Source of the DNA: Oscillospiraceae bacterium
GTDB lineage: Bacteria > Bacillota > Clostridia > Oscillospirales > Oscillospiraceae
NCBI GenBank assembly: GCA_910575815.1
Contig: CAJTFN010000005.1
Span: 194,965 to 258,964 of the forward strand
Direction of reading: 5' to 3'
DNA: 64,000 nt
The position numbers were made by a program, and so were the translations under genes. Of the stretch, positions 41,489-50,190 are shown in pieces. Under the pieces are notes generated by a model that saw only the letters and a list, made by a program, of their open reading frames with translations, was not told where the DNA came from and ran no database searches. Position 1 is the stretch's first letter; each line of letters begins with the position of its first letter.

Positions 41489-42043
41489 ATGTATACAGCT
41501 GCCGTGTTGACCGTCAGTGACCGAAGCTTTCGAGGGGAGCGCCCCGATGAGGCGGGGCCGCTGGTTGCTTCGCTGCTGGAGGCGGCGGGATACCGGGTTT
41601 TGGAAACCGCCGTGGTTCCCGACGAACGGCCGGATATCGAAGCCGCCCTGATTCGCCTGGCCGGGGAGGCCGCGCTGGTGGTGACTACCGGCGGCACCGG
41701 CTTCTCCCCCCGGGACGTGACCCCGGAGGCCACTTTGGTTGTCTGTGAGCGGCTGACCCCCGGCATCCCGGAGGCCATGCGGGCGGCATCGATGGCGATT
41801 ACGCCGCGGGCCATGCTCTCCCGGGCCACGGCGGGGATTCGGGGCGGAAGCCTTATTGTCAACCTCCCGGGGAGCCCCAAGGCGGCCCGGGAAAATCTGG
41901 AGGCGGTGCTGCCTGCCCTGGAGCATGGCCTGCGGATGCTTCTGGGCGGTCCTGCCAACTGTTTCAGAGGAACGGCTTCGGATGAAGAAGCCGAAGCTTC
42001 CTTTGAGGTCTGGGGCGGTTCGCCGGGGCCAGATATCCCATGA
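41489..42043 (+). CDS. mogA: Molybdopterin adenylyltransferase (MogA/MoaB family)
   Basis: Protein of 184 aa that adenylylates molybdopterin before molybdenum insertion. MogA/MoaB fold: AAVLTVSDRSFRGERPDEAGPLV, ALVVTTGGTGFSPRDVTPEAT and GGSLIVNLPGSPKAARENLEAVLPAL. The start follows AGGAGG. It closes the operon. MoaB-type proteins can replace MogA, so the symbol is given at family level. Confidence 0.9.
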   Translation: MYTAAVLTVSDRSFRGERPDEAGPLVASLLEAAGYRVLETAVVPDERPDIEAALIRLAGEAALVVTTGGTGFSPRDVTPEATLVVCERLTPGIPEAMRAASMAITPRAMLSRATAGIRGGSLIVNLPGSPKAARENLEAVLPALEHGLRMLLGGPANCFRGTASDEEAEASFEVWGGSPGPDIP

Positions 42044-42137
42044 TCTAAGAGGGGGAGGCCCTGGTCAGGATACTGCTCCCGGAGATACAAGCCTTTTCGA
42101 GAATGAGGAAGGACAACCCAAAATAAGATTAACGCAC

Positions 42138-42171
42138 CAGGCGGGAACATCGAAAGTGATGCTCCCGCCTG
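42138..42171 (+). terminator. Hairpin after the molybdenum operon
   Basis: Stem caggcggga / tcccgcctg, extended by CATC/GATG with single mismatches. It has a weak T tract and lies about 95 nt after mogA. Confidence 0.55.
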
Positions 42172-42213
42172 ACCTATTTGCTGATAAGCGCCTTACGTGC
42201 AATTTGTGTTTGC

Positions 42214-42726
42214 TTATTTAACCATAAATTCTGCGGCTAAATAGTGTGGTGTTCCGTCCTCTGACATCATTCTTAGCACAACACGGTAATTTCCTGGCTC
42301 CAGGCGAGTACCATAACAGGCATACTTCTGTACAATACTTCCCTCCAAACCGGAACCGTTCTCTCCACCTAGTGAAAAATCCAGATTGTTGAAGGAAAAA
42401 TTGTCCTGCGAATACTCCAGACGATACCATTGACCGTCTATACGGCGCTCAAGGTATTCAAAACCAGGTTCTATTTGAGGATCCCACGAAACTGTATAGG
42501 CATCTTCGGAATCTGCTGTGACTTTCCATTTGATTGTATAACCTTTAAAGGGCGACCAAGAAGGGTCTTCTATTGCCAGTTCAAATCCATCAACCTGATT
42601 GACGGGGTAAGAAACCGGTTCGCCAAGTGCGGGATATTCTGCCGTGGCTTTCAAAGTAAACCAAACCCCAACGACGCAAAGTGCAATAAAAACGAGTAAG
42701 GCAACCCACCCACGGCATCGTTTCAT
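42214..42726 (-). CDS. Membrane-anchored protein with an Ig-like domain
   Basis: Protein of 170 aa. One N-terminal transmembrane or uncleaved signal segment (about 7-26, WVALLVFIALCVVGVWFTL) is followed by an all-beta extracytoplasmic domain (FELAIEDPSWSPFKGYTIKWKV ... LEPGNYRVVLRMMSEDGTPHYLAAEFMV). The pattern matches bacterial Ig-like (Big-type) domains found in many clostridial hypothetical lipoproteins and membrane proteins. Function unknown. Lower G+C than the flanking genes, suggesting acquisition. Confidence 0.65.
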   Translation of the reverse strand: MKRCRGWVALLVFIALCVVGVWFTLKATAEYPALGEPVSYPVNQVDGFELAIEDPSWSPFKGYTIKWKVTADSEDAYTVSWDPQIEPGFEYLERRIDGQWYRLEYSQDNFSFNNLDFSLGGENGSGLEGSIVQKYACYGTRLEPGNYRVVLRMMSEDGTPHYLAAEFMVK

Positions 42727-42819
42727 AGTCTTAACTCCTTCATTTTCTAACTGTCGCCATTATATATGAATGTTGGCGAAAACACAAGGGCGGGAAACTC
42801 ACTTCCCCCTTGTCTATTA

Positions 42820-42993
42820 AAGGATATTTTCAGCGAAATATTCGGCCCCAATAACCCCATCACCCGTGAGCAGCTGGCCGTCATGCTCTGGCGGTACGCT
42901 GGGAGCCCAGCGGTCACGAACAAGAAACTGCATTTCAATGATATGGACACAATCAGCAGCGCAGATGCTGAAAACTTTCTGGAAAATAAAACT
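42820..42993 (+). pseudogene. Remnant of an SLH-domain protein
   Basis: A fragment reading FGPNNPITREQLAVMLWRYAGSPAVTNKKLHFNDMDTISSADAENFLE is the second half of one S-layer homology domain and the start of another, closely matching the SLH repeats of the large protein at 23975-26851. No signal peptide or other domains remain, and the frame soon degenerates. It ends in a strong terminator, so it is probably the stub of a deleted surface-protein gene. Confidence 0.7.
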
Positions 42994-43007
42994 AGACTGA
43001 CAAATAC

Positions 43008-43053
43008 AAACCGCAGACCGTCTGCCCAGATTATGACAGACGGTCTGCGGTTT
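43008..43053 (+). terminator. Terminator of the SLH remnant
   Basis: Perfect 17-bp stem (aaaccgcagaccgtctg and complement), 12-nt loop. It shares the CAGACCGTCT arm with the terminator after the intact SLH gene at 23929-23962. Confidence 0.85.
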
Positions 43054-43400
43054 AAAATTTACCTCTAACAAATCTGCTCCCAGCTCCATTTCCCGATAGG
43101 AAAGGAACTATCTTGGAAAACTATCTACGCCAGGCAGTCCGTAGGCCGCAAGGACTATCAAGATAAATGCTTTCCGGCAAAAACACAGCCCTTCTGCGGA
43201 ATTTCGGCCAAGGGTGTGCTGAATACCTTGACGAAACCGCCGCCATGCAACTGATCGATACCAGCACCCGCCGCAGCGCAGTTGCTCCCGGTACCACGGC
43301 CACCCCGGCCCATCTTCCTTTTCTGAAAAACTCATTTGCCGCGAGGAACCGCTGCACCAAACCATCGTTCCCCGAATGGCACAGTGCCCCCCTCCGTCGA
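43054..43400. other. Gene-free stretch
   Basis: About 350 nt between the SLH remnant and the glycosyltransferase gene. Frames are broken and none shows a recognisable domain or ribosome-binding site. It is probably decayed sequence. Confidence 0.5.
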
Positions 43401-44930
43401 TCACTTCCGGACAAAGAACAGATACTCCCGGCAGAGCATTCCGCCCAGCAGGGCGTCCTGGGTCTCCGGAGGGATTCCCGCCGGGAGGATGCTGCGCAGG
43501 GTGCGTTTGCCATCCTCGTCCAGGGTGTAGGGGATAGCCACGGTCTTTAAGATGGTTCCCTGCTGTTCCAGCGCCTTCCGGACCGCCTCCACCGGCAGAT
43601 GGTAGCTGAAGACCGGGTCGTAGGTGTCCCGCTGGCCCAGCTGGTGGACGTAGGTCTGGAAGGCAAAGGTGTTATGCAGCTTACAGACCACCAGCCCCCC
43701 CTTCTTGCAGAGGGCGAAGAGATCATTCAGCAGCTTCTGGGGCTCGTGGTACTGGTTGACGGGCCGGTCCGCCACGACGCAGTCGAAATACTCCTGGGGG
43801 AAGGCATCGGACAAAAACTCCTCCCGGTCACAGAGAACGCCGCCTGCACAGATGGTCATCAGGTCCTGCCAATATTTCGGGTCCTGGGTGAAGGCAGACA
43901 GCTCCGCCGTGAAGACCCCTTGCTTCCGAAGCCAGTTCTTCATGTCCAGCACCGGCGTACCGCAGCGGACGTCCACCCCCAGAATCCGGGCCATGCCGGT
44001 GATTTCCAAGGGCGGAAGGTCCGGGAGGTAGGGGCTGAGAAAGTTATTCACGTCGTCCCAGGCGTCCACGCCGAAGTGCTTCTCCTGGAAGTTCTGGCGG
44101 CCTATGGCCAAAGAGCGTTGGAACTGCGCTGGGTCCTTCCCCTCGCCGCCCCGGACGTCGTGGTCATGGCAGATCCAGGTGTCGCCTGCCACGACGGTGC
44201 GGTAGCCCAAACGGCGGACCGCAAAGGCCGTGTCGTCGTCCAGGAAGTCATGGAAGTATCCCACGTCGCTCAAGGGCCAGCCGCAGGCCAGGAACACTTC
44301 CTTCCGCAGTACTGTCCCCAGGGTGATGATACGGAGGCGGTCCTCCCATTTCCGTGGGTCGGAACGGTTGAACTGGGCCGCGATTGCCTGCATCTCCTCG
44401 TCGGTTTTATACGGCAAATCCAGACACTGGAGATTGGAGCTATTGGAGGTCATAGGGGTCACCATGCCAATTTTCGGGTCGGACTTCATGCAAATCAGGA
44501 GGTTCTTCATCCAGTTTTCCGTGACGATCAGGTCGTTGGGTGCGATACAGATGAAGTCTCCCAGGTCCCGGAGAGAGACCGTGGTGTAGGCATAGGGTGC
44601 TCCCAGGTTCTGGGTGATGCGGATGACCCGCTTCTTCTCACACTGCACGCTGCGGAAGTAATCCAGGGTTCCGTCCTCCGAGCCGCTGTCAATCAGAATC
44701 AGCTCATAATCAACTCCCTCCGTATAACGGAGGATGCTTTCTACACAGCGTTTCGTCTTCTCCAGACGGTTCCAGCCCACCACCAGAATGGACACCTCTG
44801 CCGCTGCCGCCTGGCGGTACATGCGGGCGATGGCCTGCCGGTTTGTGAAGAGGTCGTTTTCCACCCCGTTGAGGCGCTTCATCCCGTCGGTGTTTACCGT
44901 CAGAAAGGATTCCAACTTACCGCCTCCCAT
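43401..44930 (-). CDS. Glycosyltransferase family 2 with a C-terminal methyltransferase-like domain
   Basis: Protein of 509 aa (or 504 from a TTG at 44915). GT-A domain at about 43-290: VSILVVGWNRLEKTKRCVESIL, LILIDSGSEDGTLDYF, ICIAPNDL (DxD-type site as PND), FLDDDTAFAVRRLGYR. From about 315 a Rossmann-like region (CGTPVLDMKNWL... EEFLSDAFPQEYFDCVVAD) resembles an AdoMet methyltransferase fold with a weak glycine motif. The ATG overlaps the stop of the radical SAM gene, but the GGAGG at 44923-44927 favours the TTG. Last gene of the flagellin island and probably a flagellin glycosyltransferase. Confidence 0.82.
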   Translation of the reverse strand: MGGGKLESFLTVNTDGMKRLNGVENDLFTNRQAIARMYRQAAAAEVSILVVGWNRLEKTKRCVESILRYTEGVDYELILIDSGSEDGTLDYFRSVQCEKKRVIRITQNLGAPYAYTTVSLRDLGDFICIAPNDLIVTENWMKNLLICMKSDPKIGMVTPMTSNSSNLQCLDLPYKTDEEMQAIAAQFNRSDPRKWEDRLRIITLGTVLRKEVFLACGWPLSDVGYFHDFLDDDTAFAVRRLGYRTVVAGDTWICHDHDVRGGEGKDPAQFQRSLAIGRQNFQEKHFGVDAWDDVNNFLSPYLPDLPPLEITGMARILGVDVRCGTPVLDMKNWLRKQGVFTAELSAFTQDPKYWQDLMTICAGGVLCDREEFLSDAFPQEYFDCVVADRPVNQYHEPQKLLNDLFALCKKGGLVVCKLHNTFAFQTYVHQLGQRDTYDPVFSYHLPVEAVRKALEQQGTILKTVAIPYTLDEDGKRTLRSILPAGIPPETQDALLGGMLCREYLFFVRK

Positions 44931-45958
44931 TACAGAAATTCCCGATGCGTCACCGGAAGGGAAAGGGACTGGAGCGTCCGGTTAAACACATCGTTTCGGC
45001 ACATCACGGGACAGTCTGAGCAGTCTATCGCTTCGTAAACCTCCTGGATACGGGCGCTCCGGAATATATCCTCCAAAGAGACTGTTTCACAGATTTGGCC
45101 CAGGTAATACGCCTCCTCCTGCCGGTGATGAAGACAGGCAAATACCTTCGCGTCCGCCGTAATCACAGTGGAGAAAAACATACCCCGGCATTTGACGTAG
45201 TCCCTTCGGCCGCTGTGGGTCATTTCCCGATACTTCTGCAAAGAGGCCCGCACCCCAAAGTCCGGCGTTTCATAGCGTTCCTTCAGCTGCAGATACTCCT
45301 GGGAAATGTCCAGCAGGTCCCCGGTGAAGGGCCGGAACTGGGCAAAATCCGCTCCGCTTTCCCGGGCCAGCCGGACGAAGGCCTCCATCTCCCCCGCTGT
45401 CTCCCGGCTGGTGAGAAAGCCCACGCCAAAGCTCACCGGACTGTCCAACTCCCGTTTTACCCGGGCAAACAGCTTGATATTCTCTACGGTCTTCTCAAAG
45501 GCCGCCGGAGGCATTCCATGGGTCTTGTTGTACAGAGTTGCACTTGCGGCGTCCAGGCTGATGCGAAAATACTCGCAGTTCTCTGCAATCAGCACCGCCA
45601 GCTCCTCCGTCAACGCCAGACCGTTGGAATTCAGGCCCAGTTTCATGCCCTGGCTCCGCAAGGCCCGGACCGCGTGGGCGAACTGCGGGCTGATCAGCGG
45701 CTCTCCGCCGCCAGACAGAATGACTCCCCGGTTTTCCATGGCCGCCAGGCTCTCCGCAATCAAGTCCACCTGTCGCCGTGACAGCTCTGCCTGATTTTCC
45801 TTCACACCGCAGCAGCCAGGACAGCGGTTGTTGCAGCGATTGGTCAAGTCCAGCTCGGTTACAATCAGCGTCTTGTGTCCATTAAAAAAGTAGTCCAGCT
45901 TGTCCGGATAACTCAGAATCTTTTCATCTGCATTAAAATGATTAACAACCGTTTTCAC
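44930..45958 (-). CDS. Radical SAM protein of the flagellin-glycan cluster
   Basis: Radical SAM enzyme of 342 aa. The cluster motif CNNRCPGC is at about residues 42-49 and the AdoMet-binding GGGEPL at about 82. A C-terminal SPASM-like cysteine set follows (CRGMFF, CLHHRQ, CSDCPVMC). SPASM members modify peptides or carbohydrates or act as dehydrogenases. Its place between nucleotide-sugar enzymes and a glycosyltransferase suggests that it alters the glycan or the peptide carrier. The exact reaction is unknown. The stop overlaps the next start by 1 nt. Confidence 0.83.
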   Translation of the reverse strand: MKTVVNHFNADEKILSYPDKLDYFFNGHKTLIVTELDLTNRCNNRCPGCCGVKENQAELSRRQVDLIAESLAAMENRGVILSGGGEPLISPQFAHAVRALRSQGMKLGLNSNGLALTEELAVLIAENCEYFRISLDAASATLYNKTHGMPPAAFEKTVENIKLFARVKRELDSPVSFGVGFLTSRETAGEMEAFVRLARESGADFAQFRPFTGDLLDISQEYLQLKERYETPDFGVRASLQKYREMTHSGRRDYVKCRGMFFSTVITADAKVFACLHHRQEEAYYLGQICETVSLEDIFRSARIQEVYEAIDCSDCPVMCRNDVFNRTLQSLSLPVTHREFL

Positions 45959-45986
45959 TGTTTACCTCCCCTTTCCAGTTTTTTCG

Positions 45987-46859
45987 TCACAGACGTTCCT
46001 CCGCTACGCGTCTCAGATATTGTCCGTACTCCGTTTTTTCCATGGGCTTCGCCAGGGCCAGCAGGGCTTCCCGGGTGATGTAGCCCATGCGGTAGGCGAT
46101 TTCCTCAATGCAGGAGACATACAGGCCCTGCCGCTTCTGCACGATTGACACGAAGTCCGCCGCCTCCAGAAGGCCCTCATAGGTCCCCGTGTCCAGCCAC
46201 GCCATGCCCCGGCCAAAGAGCTCTACCGTCAGGGCGCCCCGCTCCAGGTAGACGTTGTTCACCGCCGTGATTTCCAGCTCTCCCCGGGAGGAGGGCCGGA
46301 GGGCCTTGGCGATTTCCACCACGTCATGGTCGTAGAAATAGAGGCCCGGAACAGCATAGTTCGATTTTGGCCGGGCGGGTTTTTCCTCCAGGGACAAAAC
46401 TTTTCCGCCAGGGCCGAATTCCACCACGCCGAAAGCCTGGGGGTTGGGCACGTTGTAGCCGAAGATGACCGCGCCCTGTTCCAGGGACGCCGCCTTTTGC
46501 AGCAGGGTGCTGAACTGGCGGCCATAGAAGATGTTGTCGCCCAGCACGAGGCACACCCGGTCCCCGGCCAGGAAGGATTCGCCGATCAGGAACGCCTCCG
46601 CCAGGCCGTTGGGGTGAGGCTGCTCCGCGTAGGAGAGGCGGAGACCATAGGCGGACCCGTCCCCCAGCAGGGCCTGGAAGGCCGGGAGGTCCCGGGGAGT
46701 GGAGATCAGCAGGATTTCCCGGATGCCCGCCAGCATCAGGGTGGAGAGGGGATAGTAAATCATGGGCTTGTCGTAGATGGGCAGCAGCTGCTTGGACACC
46801 GCTTTCGTCATGGGGTATAGCCGCGTTCCGCTGCCGCCGGCTAAGATGATGCCTTTCAT
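45987..46859 (-). CDS. rfbA: Glucose-1-phosphate thymidylyltransferase
   Basis: RmlA/RfbA, 290 aa, makes dTDP-glucose from dTTP and glucose 1-phosphate. Signature [39 protein letters not shown], then LGDNIFYG (metal/nucleotide site), EEKPARPKS and [13 protein letters not shown]. The start has GGAGTGGTGAG upstream; 25 extra codons above it read through the neighbouring gene. It supplies the activated sugar for the island. Confidence 0.95.
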   Translation of the reverse strand: MKGIILAGGSGTRLYPMTKAVSKQLLPIYDKPMIYYPLSTLMLAGIREILLISTPRDLPAFQALLGDGSAYGLRLSYAEQPHPNGLAEAFLIGESFLAGDRVCLVLGDNIFYGRQFSTLLQKAASLEQGAVIFGYNVPNPQAFGVVEFGPGGKVLSLEEKPARPKSNYAVPGLYFYDHDVVEIAKALRPSSRGELEITAVNNVYLERGALTVELFGRGMAWLDTGTYEGLLEAADFVSIVQKRQGLYVSCIEEIAYRMGYITREALLALAKPMEKTEYGQYLRRVAEERL

Positions 46860-46863
46860 CTTC

Positions 46864-47376
46864 TCACCACTCCTCTTCCTGCTCTGGAATGATTTCCAGA
46901 AGCCAGCTCTCTCCATTCTCCCCCGCCACAACACAGCCTGCTTTGGCGTAGGCTCTTTGGGCTCGCAGATTGGTCTTCAACACCTCCGCCGTCACCTTCT
47001 TCAAGCCCAATTCCCGGAAAGCAAATCGACACACAGCCCGCACCGCTTCCGTGCCGATTCCCGATTCCGGCGCAAGTGTCTTATCCACCAGTGTCCGGCC
47101 AAATTCCGCTGTCTTCGTCTCCCGGTCCAGGCCGTAGAGGGCAATGGCCCCCACAAAGACCCCGGGCCGGGCAGACAACTCCACCGCGAACATCCAGTCG
47201 TCCGGTTTCGCCAGATAAGCCGCGAACCAATCCCGCTGCTGTTGGGATTCGATATACCCGGTTGTATTGAAAAAATATCGGTTTGCGTTGCGCAATACCC
47301 GCAGGGCCTCCAGGTCTCTTTCTTCCAGAGGCCGCAGAAGTACCCGGCCATATCCGCAGCGGCAGGCGTGTTTCAT
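46864..47376 (-). CDS. GNAT-family N-acetyltransferase
   Basis: Protein of 170 aa with a GNAT fold (RimJ/RimL-like): [53 protein letters not shown], and the acetyl-CoA site [43 protein letters not shown]. Placed between a DegT/EryC1 aminotransferase and rfbA, with 4-nt overlaps, it most likely N-acetylates the amino sugar made by that aminotransferase (compare WecD after WecE). Confidence 0.88.
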   Translation of the reverse strand: MKHACRCGYGRVLLRPLEERDLEALRVLRNANRYFFNTTGYIESQQQRDWFAAYLAKPDDWMFAVELSARPGVFVGAIALYGLDRETKTAEFGRTLVDKTLAPESGIGTEAVRAVCRFAFRELGLKKVTAEVLKTNLRAQRAYAKAGCVVAGENGESWLLEIIPEQEEEW

Positions 47377-48527
47377 AAGTCCTCCTTCACGGCCTGGTTG
47401 ACAATCGCCGCAATCCGGTCCACGTCCTCCAGAGTCAGATAGAGATGGAGTGGCAGGGTCAGCAGATGCTGGCTAAGCTCATGGGCCCGGGGGCAGCTTC
47501 CCTGGCCGTAGGCATACATCGCGTACTCCGTGTTGTCCCGGTAGTGGACGCCGCCATAGATGTTCTCCTTCGCCAGACGGGCCAGCAGGGCTTCCCGGTC
47601 CGGGACCAGGATTTCATAGATGTGGTAAGCACATTCCTCCGCATAAGGAGCCCCTATGATCTGCACCCGGGGATTGCTGGACAGCCGTTGGTCATAGCGC
47701 TTTACCAGCGTCCGGCGATAGGCGTTTTCTTCATCCAGATAAGGCAGCTGCCCCAAGGCTATGGCCGCCATGATGGCATTGCCGTTGTATTTGAAGCCCA
47801 CGGTTTCCACGTCGTACTTCCATTTATAAGTCCCACTATTGCTGGAACGGGAATAGGTATCCTTGTTGATGCCCAGCCAGGCCTCCCGGCGGCACTCCGT
47901 GTCCAGTTCCCCCTCCGCGAAGCAAACCATGCCGCTGTCTCCCGTGGGCAGGTTTTTCACAGCCTGATAGGAGTAGACCGCCACGTCCACCCCCTCCCAG
48001 GTACCGGGGAACACACCCTTGACCCGGGTGCCCGACATGTGGGCTGCGTCCAGAATCAGCCGCAGCCCGTGCCGGCGGCAAATTTCCAGAATACGCTCCA
48101 GCCGCCCCACACGGCCGCCATAGCCCACAAAGAGCACCGCCCGGGTTCGCGCGTTGATTTTCCGCTCCACATCCTCCGGGTCCAAGCAGAGATATTCGTC
48201 TACATCCGCAAAGCAGGGACGGAGGTTCTCGTATAAAATCGCGTGGTTGCTGGAGATAAAGGTGATGGGCGTGGAGATGATTTCGTCACCGTCCTGCCAG
48301 CCATACCGGCGCTTTAGCAGGCGCACCGCCAAATGAAGACCGGCGGTGTTGGAGTTCAGGTAGCAGGCGTGGGAGTGGCCGGTGTAGGTCTTCCACTGCT
48401 CCTCCAGCTCCACGGTTTTAAAACCAGCGCCCGTCCAACCTCTCTCCAGGCACTCCCGCACCTGGGCCAGACATTCTTCTATATGAAATTTCGGTTTCAG
48501 AACCTGAATCGCTGTTTGCTGACTCAT
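47373..48527 (-). CDS. DegT/DnrJ/EryC1-family sugar aminotransferase
   Basis: PLP-dependent nucleotide-sugar aminotransferase of 384 aa. Conserved N-terminus with GRGWTGAGFKTVELEEQW in place of the usual S..GPG...E.E, the ISTPITFISSNHAILYE segment, LDAAHMSG, and the PLP lysine in YSYQAVKNLPTGDSGMV. It transfers an amino group to a keto-sugar such as dTDP-4-keto-6-deoxyglucose. The 4,6-dehydratase that would make that substrate is not in the window. It overlaps rfbC and the GNAT gene by 4 nt each. Confidence 0.92.
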   Translation of the reverse strand: MSQQTAIQVLKPKFHIEECLAQVRECLERGWTGAGFKTVELEEQWKTYTGHSHACYLNSNTAGLHLAVRLLKRRYGWQDGDEIISTPITFISSNHAILYENLRPCFADVDEYLCLDPEDVERKINARTRAVLFVGYGGRVGRLERILEICRRHGLRLILDAAHMSGTRVKGVFPGTWEGVDVAVYSYQAVKNLPTGDSGMVCFAEGELDTECRREAWLGINKDTYSRSSNSGTYKWKYDVETVGFKYNGNAIMAAIALGQLPYLDEENAYRRTLVKRYDQRLSSNPRVQIIGAPYAEECAYHIYEILVPDREALLARLAKENIYGGVHYRDNTEYAMYAYGQGSCPRAHELSQHLLTLPLHLYLTLEDVDRIAAIVNQAVKEDL

Positions 48528-49090
48528 GTCGTTTCCTCCCTGCTGAAATACACCCCGCTCTGTTCCAAAAGGGGCAAGGCCCGGTCCTTATCCGAGAGAA
48601 TGGGGTCCGCGACGCCGCCCCAGTCCACGGCGATTTCCGGGTCGTTCCACGCAATGCCTCCGTCACACTCCGGGGCGTAGAATTCGTCGGTTTTGTATTG
48701 GACTTCGCAATGGTCTTCCAGGGTCAGGAAGCCGTGGCCAAAGCCCTGGGGAATCCACAACTGCCGGTGATTCTCCGCCGACAATTCCTCGGATACCCAC
48801 TGCTTGTAAGTTGGCGAGTCCTGCCGCAGGTCCACCGCCACATCCAGAATCCGGCCCCGGACACAGCGCACAAGCTTCCCCTGGGCCTTTGGATTCCGCT
48901 GGAAGTGGATGCCCCGGATGGTGCCCTTGTGAAGGGTCAGGCTGTGGTTGTCCTGGACGAACTCCGCTGTGATGCCCTGGGCCGCCAGGGTCCGTTTGGA
49001 GTAGGTCTCGGCGAACCAGCCCCGGCTGTCGGTGAAGTACGCGGGAACCAGAAGCTTTACGTCCGGGATGCGAAGAGATGTGATCTCCAT
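48524..49090 (-). CDS. rfbC: dTDP-4-dehydrorhamnose 3,5-epimerase
   Basis: RmlC/RfbC, 188 aa. Cupin epimerase with DSRGWFAETYSKRTL, FVQDNHSLTLHKGTIRGIHFQ (catalytic His), LVRCVRGRILDVAVDLR, IPQGFGHGFLTLED (catalytic Tyr is replaced by the neighbouring H/F pattern as often seen) and a YxPECDGGIAWNDP end. The start is at 49090 with GGGAGGTG upstream. It could serve rhamnose or a related deoxysugar. Confidence 0.92.
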   Translation of the reverse strand: MEITSLRIPDVKLLVPAYFTDSRGWFAETYSKRTLAAQGITAEFVQDNHSLTLHKGTIRGIHFQRNPKAQGKLVRCVRGRILDVAVDLRQDSPTYKQWVSEELSAENHRQLWIPQGFGHGFLTLEDHCEVQYKTDEFYAPECDGGIAWNDPEIAVDWGGVADPILSDKDRALPLLEQSGVYFSREETT

Positions 49091-49091
49091 T

Positions 49092-50174
49092 TCAGACACC
49101 TCCCTTCCGGCTCTCTCCCAGGCGTTCGGGGAAAAGCTGGGTGTCTGTTCCATAAAGGATCTTTGCCTGATAGAGGTCCGCCAGACAGGTCCGGGCCACC
49201 GTCGGTCGGCTCCGGGTGGTGACGTAATAATCCGCGCACTGGAAGAGCAGGCGTTCGTCCAGGGTGGCGCCTGTTTGGAGGGTGACATAGCTGTCCCGGT
49301 CCTCGTACTGGCTCAGGGCCTCTTCCAGGGGCTGGAGATACTCCGGCTTCGAGAGATCCTCCGGCAGGTACAGCAGCAGTTCCGCGTGAGGGCGGTCCTT
49401 CGTGAAATACTCCGCCAGCACGCTGGGATACAGGGGCCACTTGCTCTCCACGTCCGGCACAAAGAGGACGATTTCCCGCCCTGCCTCCCGGGCCTCCGGG
49501 AGAATGTCCGCGGGGGGGGGCGGATTGTCCGCCAGAGGGAGATATTTTGCAACAAACTCCGCCGGGGGCAGGAAGAAATCCATCTTCCGCTTCCGCAGGG
49601 CCTCGTCCGGCCAATCCCACCAGGCAATCCGCTGGAGGGCGTCAATGATTTCCGGGTCGAAGCGATATTTTAAGACGCGGGCTGGATTGCCGCCCACAAT
49701 GGCATAGGGAGGTACGTCCTTGGTCACCATGGCGTTGGTTCCCACCACACAGCCGTTGTGGAGGGTGACGCCGTTCATGATAGTGGCCCCGTGGCCCACC
49801 CAGACGTCGTTCTGGATGATGATGCTCCCCTTTTGACGGGTCCGCTTGGGCCGGATATTGTTCAATATCAGCTCCATCAGCGGCTCCGGGTCTCCTTGGA
49901 CAACTCCGGTGAAGTCATGGTCCAGGTTTACCATAAACGTGATGCCCTCGGCCATGGCACAGCATTTTCCCACCGCAATGCAATGCCGTCCGGGCACTGG
50001 GGCAAAATTCAGCTTGCTCTGTACTTGTCCCCCTACCAGATAGCTGTCCAGGTCAAAGGAAATCAGGGGGAATCCCTGCAATTGCTCATTGCCGGTTAGC
50101 GTAATTTCCGTGTACCTATGAGTTTGGGGCTTGGAGGGATCATCTGGTATATTAAAGGCAATATTACAAATCAT
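49092..50174 (-). CDS. Hexapeptide-repeat O-acetyltransferase with C-terminal extension
   Basis: Protein of 360 aa. Residues about 35-205 are a left-handed beta-helix acetyltransferase of the CatB/xenobiotic type (GRHCIAVGKCCAMAEGITFMVNLDHDF, IIIQNDVWVGHGATIMNGVTLHNGCVVGTNAMVTKDVPPYAIVGGNPARV). About 150 further residues (EIVLFVPDVESKWPLYPSVLAEYF...) form an unrecognised alpha/beta domain. The ATG at 50174 has AAGGAG at good spacing. An earlier in-frame ATG at 50204 would overlap the upstream gene. It probably O-acetylates a glycan sugar. Confidence 0.83.
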   Translation of the reverse strand: MICNIAFNIPDDPSKPQTHRYTEITLTGNEQLQGFPLISFDLDSYLVGGQVQSKLNFAPVPGRHCIAVGKCCAMAEGITFMVNLDHDFTGVVQGDPEPLMELILNNIRPKRTRQKGSIIIQNDVWVGHGATIMNGVTLHNGCVVGTNAMVTKDVPPYAIVGGNPARVLKYRFDPEIIDALQRIAWWDWPDEALRKRKMDFFLPPAEFVAKYLPLADNPPPPADILPEAREAGREIVLFVPDVESKWPLYPSVLAEYFTKDRPHAELLLYLPEDLSKPEYLQPLEEALSQYEDRDSYVTLQTGATLDERLLFQCADYYVTTRSRPTVARTCLADLYQAKILYGTDTQLFPERLGESRKGGV

Positions 50175-50190
50175 CTGTCTGCTCCTTATC

